Source: Notamacropus eugenii (Eukaryota > Chordata > Mammalia > Diprotodontia > Macropodidae). Taken from it: a stretch of 64,000 nt of DNA. The notes below the pieces were generated by a model, which was not told where the DNA came from, did no database searches, and saw nothing but the letters and a program-made list of their open reading frames with translations. Positions 22,960 to 64,000 of this stretch are shown in pieces. The stretch lies in contig NC_092875.1 of NCBI RefSeq assembly GCF_028372415.1, positions 228,383,136 to 228,447,135 on the forward strand, given 5' to 3'. Within the stretch, counting starts at the first letter, position 1. Every line of letters starts with the position of its first letter. Position numbers and translations under genes: made by a program.

Positions 22960-24670
22960 CTAAAATTGTCTCTCCTACAGAATGGGCCTTCTGCAAGGTG
23001 AATGTAAAAGATGGTTGGCCTGCTACCCAGACTATTACAACTTAAATGCATCCAAGTTCTATTAGCAACTTCATTAGTGGAGTGTGCTTTTTACTTATCA
23101 GGGAGTACACTGCAACTATCTGTCCCCAAAAATAGCCTGCAATAGTGCCTGACTACTTGCCACCATCGGGTGGGAAAGTGTCCTAAACTCAACGAGTAAT
23201 GCTACAATCCATTACTACACTGGTATTTTTATAGTAGGAACAACTGTTATAAAAGTGGGCAACAACCCTGACTACCTTGAGGACCCAAATGGAATAATAT
23301 GAGTTGGCAATTAACCCAGACAAAATATAAAGACCATCCCGATAGGCTAAGGTCCTGGAGGTCGCAACAGGAAAGGGCCCAGAGGGACATCCCTAAGGTT
23401 GGGAATTCCCAAAAGCCCTGAAAGATGCTTGGGCTCTAATTGGGCTGATAGCTACTGGCACCACTTTCCCCCTTTTATTCCCAACGCCCTCCAGGCTGTG
23501 ACTTCAGCATGCTACATGGTTTGAATAGAACTGCAACAGACTTCTTTGAAAGCTGCCCAGCAGACATTCAACAGGTCCTTCAACTTGTATACCTGTCATT
23601 CACTGATGCTCTGGTGAACTTTTCCCAAATAGCTGAACTCCTCTGGATTTTTCCATCACTCCACAGGAACCTCTGGATCCTTCAAGATCACAGGGCGGCA
23701 CTTGCAGTCTGACAAAGGATTTTGGGCATCCCATGAAAAATGTGGGATTATCGCTGTACACTTTCCTGTTTGTCATGCCACCCACAGCAATCATCTTCAG
23801 TCTGTGTCTAGTCTAACATATCTGCAGCCCAAAGAAGTTTACAAGTTGTGTATGTCTGTACTAGATCGTTGAACTGAGAGACAGCCCCAAAGATAACGCA
23901 ACTAAATAGTTCTTACATTAAGGCGGTGATCCCTTTTTCTGTGCCTAGAATTGTTACTTGAGTTGGACCATTTTGAGAGAAGGCAACTGAGCGGGAAAAG
24001 TGGCATTCTGCCCCTCAGTTGGTGGGAGGAAATAGTAATGGTTGTGGGCTGCATCCAGCCAACGTATCAGTATGCCCCAGCAAGGTAACTCAGTAGGTGT
24101 ATGCCTAACAAATTCTTCAGTGAAGATTACTAGTACAATCCATTTAACAGGCTGGAATGATCCCACTACAACGGTGAAGGTAACCTGGATGACCTTGCGG
24201 TGGGGGCCAAACCTAACAAGGGGAATTCTCCTACACCTTCCATATGGACAAATGTCCAGAAATGGCACCACAGTCACAGAGGTTCCAGTACCTATGACAA
24301 CCAGAAAATGTCCGTTCTCCACTTAGTCATTCTTTAGTGACAGGAAATTTGGGCCTCTAATCCCACCCTTATCCCTGTTTGAGCATTCTGAAGAGGCTGT
24401 CAGAATAGAGGACAGACATCTGGAGTACCTTCTCTTATTCTGGTGGGAGGTGAAGGCAGCAATGACAGGGGCTCGGGATTCCAGTACACCAGAGAGCACA
24501 AAACCTTATCGTCCTTTTCCTCTGAAGCACTCAAGGTTCTCCCATGATCCATTCCACAAAGCGATCTACCTCCCCTACTCTGTATTTTCTTCACACCAAT
24601 GTTCCTTTAAAGCAACTTTTCCTGCCGAATCAGTTTGTATAACTTTCCACAAGGTGTCTCTGTACTGATT
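22960..24670 (+). other. degenerate region with glycoprotein-like short ORFs, possible ERV env remnant
   Basis: This stretch is less AT-rich than its flanks and shows no LINE or SINE signature. Translations in different frames give short pieces with N-glycosylation sequons (a Leu-Asn-Arg-Thr and an Asn-Phe-Ser in the frame at 23509-23712; Asn-Ser-Ser, Asn-Leu-Thr and Asn-Gly-Thr in 24042-24326) and many stops. Broken retroviral envelope sequence is one explanation, but no cleavage site, fusion peptide or CX6CC motif was identified and no LTR pair flanks it. Unidentified otherwise. Confidence 0.25.
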
Positions 24671-24939
24671 GCCTCAGAGGCACACTTCCCCTCACTCTCC
24701 CCCCATTCTTGCATCTCTAATATTTATACCACAGAAAGGTTGTTCAGGGATCTTATGTTCCCTAGAATACTCTATGATTAATCAGCTATGACCATGACCT
24801 TTTAAGAGAGAGCATCCCAGGGAGGTTCTGCTCTCCAGTCTCTGTTTTGTGCCTTTCAATTTCTTAAAATGAGCCTTGGTAAACAAGTTCTCCTTGGGCT
24901 AGGATTCACGGTACCCTACTGGTCAGATCCCACCAATAT

Positions 24940-24984
<45 letters not shown>

Positions 24985-25779
24985 TCATCATCAGTATGGG
25001 GTATGGTGCCCTGCCACTGTCCATGGAACAAGAAACATTTAAATAAAACTTCACAAAGGCTAAAAAAAAAAAAAAATGGAATGCATGGTATCCCATAGCA
25101 AAAACTTGTTTGTCCTTTGTTTTCCAAGTAAATCAATGACATAATGAGGTGATGTCTTGACTCATGCATGAATGGGATTTAAGTGAAGCAGAGTTGGACA
25201 AAGTTGTCAGCCTCACTCATTTCCAGTCATTGAAGTCTAGTGGCAAAATAAAATGTAAAGACAACTGGTGATGGCCTGGGATGCAGTGAGTGACCTTGGT
25301 GTCTTTGATGCCTAAGGAAGCTTTAAGTGCTCCACAGCACCTGCTTCAGGCACCTTCATGGCTTGTTAGAACAAATTGTTATTACTGCCCATTCTGCCAG
25401 GGAGTCTTCACATCTGTGGGGCAGACATCCCCTTAACTCACCAATGGGTTTGAGGCCCATCAGTTACCTTCAACCTGGTTTAACCTCTTTGCTGAGATGG
25501 TCTGCCAGGGTGTGGTTGCTGCATATGCTACAACTTCTTGGAGACAGACACCAAAGGTAGACAAGCAGACCTGAAAAGAAGTCAGCTGACTGGAGGTGCT
25601 AGTCTTCCTTGAACATCCCATAAGTTCTGTTCCCCACAGACATACCCCCCCACCAGCCAAAAAAAAATTATCTGGAAAATGGATCGAGATCATTTAAGAC
25701 ATATTGAATTACCTGAAAGCTAAACCACCACCATCACACCCCCCTCCCCAGTGGTCTAGAACTATTTTAAGAAACCTTA
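24671..25779. repeat. unassigned DNA with a (TA)n microsatellite at 24942-24980
   Basis: About nineteen TA units, and an A-run at 25062-25075, are the only repeats seen. Translated frames at 25327-25560 and 25460-25693 overlap on opposite strands and show no family. Confidence 0.5.
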
Positions 25780-27090
25780 AAACTGACCAAATCTCTTAAA
25801 GGGAACAAAGTGAAAAGGAAGTCACCAGTCACCTTCTGAAAGGAACCCCAAAATGAATATTCCTAGTAATATTTTTTTAAATCTAGTTTCCAGATCAGAC
25901 AACTAAATTTACTGCAAGCAGCTAGAGAAAATTTACGTATAAGGAACCATGATCAGTATCATACATAATTTAGCAGCCACCACTATATTAAAGGGTAGAG
26001 TTCAGAATAGCTAAATACCAGAAGACAAAAGATATAGGCTTAAAAGCAAGAAGTTATCTGGCAAAACAGTTCTCTTTACAGAAGAAAAAATATTTTTCAT
26101 CAGATAGGATTTTAAGCAATCCTAATGAAAAAACTAGATCTTCATTGGCTCTCTGAAGTTCAAACAGAGGAGTTAAGAGAAACGTTAAAAAAATAAACCA
26201 TGAATAAACAATTAAAAGGGACTAAAACAAAAAAAAAAACCTGTTAACATGTCTCTACTGAATCCCATCTGTATCAGGAGTCTAACTAGACAGATCAAGG
26301 AGTAGTTCTGTTGTCTAGAGCATCTTAAAAAAAGTGAAAAGGAAGGGAAGGAGGAGATTAGGGAAAACTATCGCACATAATCAGGGTATGCAAGTAACAT
26401 CTATTCAGATAAGAAGGACTGGAAGAAGCAGATCATACTTGAACTCCATTTTCATCTAAAATGATCAGAGGGAAGAAAACGTATCAACAAAATTGGGTAC
26501 AGAAAATACATTTCACTCAACAGAGAAACAAAAAGGAAAGAAGAGGTGTAATGAGAGTAGATTAAGGGAGAGAATAGTTCTAAGCAAAATAAACTACACA
26601 AAGATATTCATAGCTCTTTTTGCAGTGGCAGAGTTGGAAAAGGAGGTGGTATTCATCCAATGGGGAAGGTCTGAACAAGGCATATAAATGTGATGAAATA
26701 TTATTGTGCCATTAAAAAAAAATTATGAAGCAGATAGAATGACTTCAGAGGAACTTGGAAAGACTTATACAAAACACTGAACAGCCAAGTAAGTGGAACT
26801 ATAACTTATACAACGACAGTATCATAAAGACAAACAACTTTGAAACACTTGGGAACTCTGATGACCAGAATGACCCAACACAATTTCTGAAGACTCATGA
26901 TAAAATATGCTACTCACCTCTTATATCTCAGTGTATAATGAAACATTATTTTAGACATGGTTAATAAGGAAATTTGTTTTGCTTGACTATGACTAACAAT
27001 GTTCTTATTTTTCTCAATTGAGGGTTTGGGTGGGAGTAAAAGAGGTGTAGTTTTGCATGTTTTTTAAAATTTCAATGTGATGGTAATGTC
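25780..27090 (+). mobile_element. old HAL1/L1-type element, second copy
   Basis: Same order as the element at 1-1905. An ORF1 remnant comes first (CACCTTCTGAAAGGAACCCC at about 25831, CTGCAAGCAGCTAGAG at about 25912). Then there is an A-rich middle and the L1-like 3' end (TTCATAGCTCTTTTTGCAGT, AACTTATACAACGACAGT, AATTTGTTTTGCTTGACTAT near 26972). All frames are broken; the 69-codon frame at 26755 is not a protein. Recognised by comparison within the window. Confidence 0.5.
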
Positions 27091-27849
27091 CCACATGGAC
27101 TTGTTTCAGTCAGGGTGCAGGTGTTCTCATATTGTTTCATTTGCTCCCTTCTATTTTAGTGTGTCTACTACTTGAGTCATATTATTCATTTTGTGTTCAA
27201 ATATATTCTCTAATTTTTTCTTAAGCGTTCTTTTATTTTTGCCTTTTGCTTCATTTTCCCATGTTGTGGTAATCTTTTTTTTTTTTCTGAAGCTCAACTT
27301 GTAATCATTATGAAATTCCTCTGGTCATCTTCATGCCAAAACCACAGTGTACATAACCATTCCCCAAACTTTTCATTTAGCTCTGGGAACAAAGCAAATC
27401 CACATTACCATTCTTGGGAAGAATGTGTAAATCAATTGCCTTTTGGTTCCATCCACCATCCCTGTGACTTTCAAGGGCAAAACACCCCCTCCCCTGGTCA
27501 CCACACCACTTCCTGTTTATTGGTTTTTCTTTACTAGGAAACTTCTTAGGGGAGTTGGGTTCAGATGTACTTAAGCTTTCATGTCACCACCTTTACCAGA
27601 ATATTTTATGATACTTTAAGTAACCACTGAAGGTTAATAAACATTGGTTATTAAAATATGACATTCTAAAAGATGGTAATAGCAAATTAGTTTTTTCTGC
27701 CATTCAGATCAAATTAATTGGCCTACCAATCACCCCCAAATGTTATTACTTGGCCTTGTAAGAATAAATGACACCTATTTAAAGATATGTATACAGGGCT
27801 ACAGAACCAAATTTGACTGTTTCATGTGCTCATGACAAAGTGACATTAT
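27091..27849. other. no recognised feature
   Basis: T-rich to mixed sequence beyond the putative RNMT 3' end. The 75-codon frame at 27310-27537 has no recognisable protein features. Confidence 0.35.
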
Positions 27850-29942
27850 TATATTATTCAATCTTCATGGCCCATATTTATTTATAGCTGTGGTACATTT
27901 ACAAATATCAGAAGAAAAGAAAATCTTAAGTCTCAGTACCATTACCAACAACTATAACACACTAAATTTGAGGCAGAGCTTGAGAGAAATATGAAAACAA
28001 ACAAGTATACCTTCAAAATTCCAGAATTATAACAAAGAAAAATCAGTACAGTGGAAGGAAAACAAATCAGTCAGAATCCTGACACTTACTAATAACCCTG
28101 CCTGACCATGAGAAATTTGCTCCTTTAGCATCTGTTTCCTTAATTATAAAATAGGAATAATGCTTACCCTGCATGATCCACAGGATTGCTGCAAGGAAAT
28201 CACCTTGCAAACACTGAAGTACCATAGAAATATGTTGTTACTATTACTGATGTTAGCTGACCTCAGAAATGAAAGCAGTTCTGGTATCTGGAGGCTATAG
28301 CAGAAATCACCTTCCTTCTACCAATGGAGATTTTGATTCCTCATGTAACAAAAATCATTTATTTAGCTTTCAGAGATTTTTCTTGGTTATTATAATTAGT
28401 GTCTTATTCACTAAATAAACACAAAGGTAGTGTGCTGAAAGGATCATTGTTATAGAGCCTACATGAAAATTCTCCCCATGTAGTAAGTTAAATATTTTTA
28501 TCTTACTATACATGTGATTGACTATATGGCTAAAGAAAAGGTAAACAACCTATGGAAGAAGTGTGTTTACCTGAAATTTTCAATAGTACTTTACTACCCT
28601 GTATTCTCTTTGACAAACCCCCTTTCCTCTTCTGTTTGCTTTCTTACTTCCTTGTCCTTTGCCTTTGTTCTAGCTAGGTCTGGTAGAGACAGCCCTGAAG
28701 GTAGTGTCTAAAATGGACTCCTGGACCAAAGGACACTACTGATTTACACTGCTACTTATCACCACATCTCACTAAGCATCAACCTAACGTCTAACTATTG
28801 ACTTCATGACCATATACTGCTAGAGCAATCCCAGTTATAAAGAAATATTAGGTAAAAATAATTTGTAGTTTAGTGTGCCAAGTGGGTTTTTTAATCGTCA
28901 GAAAAATGAATATTGTAACCTGGATCCACATGAGGCTTAATCATCAAATACAGTAGCCAGATACAATCTTTACAAATAAAGATGCGTTAAAAGGCATAAA
29001 AATGTTTCAGCATAATCACATTCGCTGTCAGTAAGGGGAATTTGTAACCCATTATAAAGCAATAACTTAGAATTTTGTAGTTTTAACAATCAAACGTTTT
29101 AAATGGCAGCACATATTTCTCCTTTAAAAGGAAAAGAAAAAAGCTGCAAACATTACTGTAGAAAACAAATTCTAAAATAATTCTACGCTATGCATTTTTA
29201 AAAAATTCTATTTTGGGAAGGATGTTATGCTAAGCAAACTACTACTTATACTAAATGTATTAAACTATACTAGTAGTAGTAGGCTACTACTTATATTAAA
29301 TATTGTAGCAACTGTCTAAATTAGTTGCCTAGAATTTTAAGATGTTTTAAAATACACATGTGAAAGCTTCGAAACACCAACATTCAAAACTATACAAAAT
29401 GCAAAACAATTTAATGTTGAAAACATAACAGGACTACACATAAGCAAGCACACACATGTGTGCACACACTTACAACTTGGATTTCTTGCCCCACATCCTA
29501 CAGTCTCAAAATTTAATACATTACTGAATAAACTGGAGCACTGTGGCAATGGCTCAGCTGCCTTAATAACAAGTTGTACTGTAACATAATTTTTGAAAGC
29601 TACCAGGTCAGTGAAAACTCAAATAAGTTATTTCCCCCCGACCATTTCTGAAAGCAAACTTAATTGTTTTAAAGAGATGAATGTCCAAGCTTGTTTTTTT
29701 TTTAACATACACACAAAAATTCATCTGCCAGAGTCAGGTGCTGGAGGGCAGATGTGTCTTCGCCCTAGTTCGTGGCAAGGTCCTACATGTTCACAGATTT
29801 TTTTTTTTAAAGGAAGAGAAAAAAATTTTTTTTTAGAAAGGAAAGAAAAAAATTAAAACAAAGCTGCTAGTGCTGATTGTGAATCCTCCACATTTGTATA
29901 AGGTGAGATAAACCACTCTTCTTGACTAAATTAGTTTTATGT
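27850..29942 (-). other. RNMT: putative RNMT 3' UTR and downstream flank
   Basis: This AT-rich, mostly non-repetitive sequence follows the stop codon on the minus strand. Possible AATAAA polyadenylation signals (TTTATT on the plus strand) lie near 28358 and 27877. Which one is used cannot be decided from sequence. A MIR-like SINE lies inside at 28040-28265. The extent is a guess based on the signals and the known length of mammalian RNMT 3' UTRs. Confidence 0.4.
28040..28265 (+). mobile_element. MIR-like SINE
   Basis: CAGAATCCTGACACTTACTA, CATCTGTTTCCTTAATTATA AAATAGG, CACAGGATTGCTGCAAGG and AAACACTGAAGTACCATAGA keep MIR order. It is antisense to RNMT, in or near its 3' UTR. Confidence 0.55.
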
Positions 29943-62823
<32,881 letters not shown>

Positions 62824-63169
62824 CTAAAAGTTACGAAATCCATTATTCATCAGTATGAATCCTTAGGCTTCCTTTTCTATGCCACCCTGCTCCTCTTGCT
62901 GCTTCACTCTCCAAACCATATCACTAAAGACTATTACTAGCTTATGGTAATTTCCCCACCGCTACATTCCACCACATGTATAATCACCTTTTTTCTAAGA
63001 ACTGTAATGAAATCACCATTATCATTAACAAACCTAGAAAGGTTGTATTACTAATACTTTATTGATTCACTCAACATCTTTGTTATTTCACAGACCATGA
63101 TATCCTTCCCTGGTCACTGCATGCGCGCACATGTCCATATGCATGTGCGTGTGAGTGTGTTATATACCC

Positions 63170-63425
63170 TAGGCAACTAGGCAATAGTGTGGCTACAACA
63201 CAGGTGTCAGAAGTTCAAATTCCAACTCAGTCACTTACTAGCTATGTGACCCTGGACATGTCACTTAATTGATGGCTGCTTCAGCTTCCTCGTATGTAAA
63301 ATGAGAATAATTATTGTACCTACCTCCTACGGATGCCATTAAGACCAAATGAGATTATTAGTTTTAAAGAATTCAGCACAGCGCCTGGCACAGGGTAGGC
63401 ATTTAATCAATGCTTGTTCCCTTCC
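63170..63425 (+). mobile_element. MIR-like SINE
   Basis: CTAGGCAATAGTGTGGCTAC, CTAGCTATGTGACCCTGGAC, AAAATGAGAATAATTATTGT and the 3' end CAGCGCCTGGCACAGGGTAG. Nearly full length, in an RNMT intron upstream of the first visible exon. Confidence 0.65.
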
Positions 63426-63539
63426 CTGCCCTCATTAGAATATAAAATCCTTAAGAAAAAATGATTATCTACATTTTGTACTTATATCCTGATGCTCAGC
63501 ACAGTATTTGGAACATGGTAGGCAATAAAGAAATGCTTT

Positions 63540-63960
63540 TCATTAATTCTTTTGTTTTTAATTATTTGTTTTTTCAGTTCTCAACATTCACTTCCACAAG
63601 AATTGGAATTCAAAATTTTCTCCCTATCTCTCCCCATCGCCCACCCCAGGACAGCATGCACCCCATCCACCCTTTCCTCCAGTCTGTCCTCACTTTCATC
63701 ACCCACCCTTCTTCCATCCCCCTTCAACTCGATTTTCCTGAAGAGCAAAATACATTTCTATGCTCCATTGCCTGTATATCTTAATTCCCAGTTGCATGCT
63801 AGAACAATTTTTAACAATCATTCTTAAAGCTTTGAGTTCCATATTCTCTCCCTCCCTCCCCACCCTCATTGAGAAAACAAGCAATTCAATATAGGTCATA
63901 TATGTGTAACAATGCAAAGTACTTCCATAATAGTTATGTTGTAAAAGACTAGCCACATTT
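63540..63960 (-). mobile_element. L1-type 3' UTR fragment
   Basis: Pyrimidine-rich antisense L1 3' sequence (TTTCAGTTCTCAACATTCAC, GAGTTCCATATTCTCTCCCT, GAAAACAAGCAATTCAATAT). The short frames on either strand here (for example at 63461 and 63552) are by-products of the C/T richness. Confidence 0.45.
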
Positions 63961-64000
63961 CCCTCTATCCTATCATGCCCTCAATTTATTCCATTCTTTC

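Noticed and set aside
1-29942. A downstream neighbour gene such as a melanocortin receptor (expected beyond RNMT in human)
   Set aside because: No long intact frame or seven-helix protein is present on either strand. Any such gene must lie further away.

Overview
The window is eukaryotic nuclear DNA from a mammal, most likely a marsupial. It is AT-rich, gene-poor and filled with interspersed repeats. The repeats are half-LINE-1 (HAL1-like) elements with an ORF1 but no ORF2, L1 3' ends, L2, CR1/L3, an RTE remnant, MIR/CORE-type SINEs including the marsupial type ending in 'CCACTCCAGTATCTTTGCC...', and solo LTRs. No Alu or B1 elements are present. Repeat family names come from memory of consensus sequences, not from a database search. 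The exact species cannot be read from the sequence.

There is one real protein-coding gene: the 3' two-thirds of RNMT, the mRNA cap guanine-N7 methyltransferase, on the minus strand from 62727 down to 29943. Nine coding exons have good splice sites and compatible phases. Together they encode 338 residues without a stop, from the start of the methyltransferase domain to the natural C-terminus. The exons for the N-terminal regulatory domain must lie beyond base 64000. The 3' UTR runs below 29943; its end is uncertain.

Layout. 1-29.9 kb: intergenic DNA downstream of RNMT. It holds old HAL1/L1, L2, CR1 and RTE remnants, a solo LTR at 2188-2743, a duplicated 0.56 kb unit (4921-5475 and 7321-7905), a candidate retrocopy of an unidentified mRNA 3' UTR (11.6-12.9 kb), a near-identical inverted SINE pair (19.55-20.48 kb) and a degenerate stretch with glycoprotein-like short ORFs (22.96-24.67 kb). 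29.9-62.7 kb: RNMT exons and introns. The introns hold three HAL1-like copies that keep their 5' ends but stop at three different 3' points, a 7SL RNA pseudogene, a GAPDH processed pseudogene with target-site duplications, a CpG-rich solo LTR at 49955-50557, and L2, CR1 and SINE copies. 62.7-64 kb: an RNMT intron with a SINE and an L1 3' end.

I see no operon, CRISPR array, phage or other prokaryote-like system. The points most worth a second look are the 5'-complete but tail-less HAL1-like insertion at 58610-59772, the 34-base RNMT exon whose skipping would open an alternative C-terminus, the antisense ORF shared by two copies of the HAL1 3' block, and the young inverted duplication near 20 kb.
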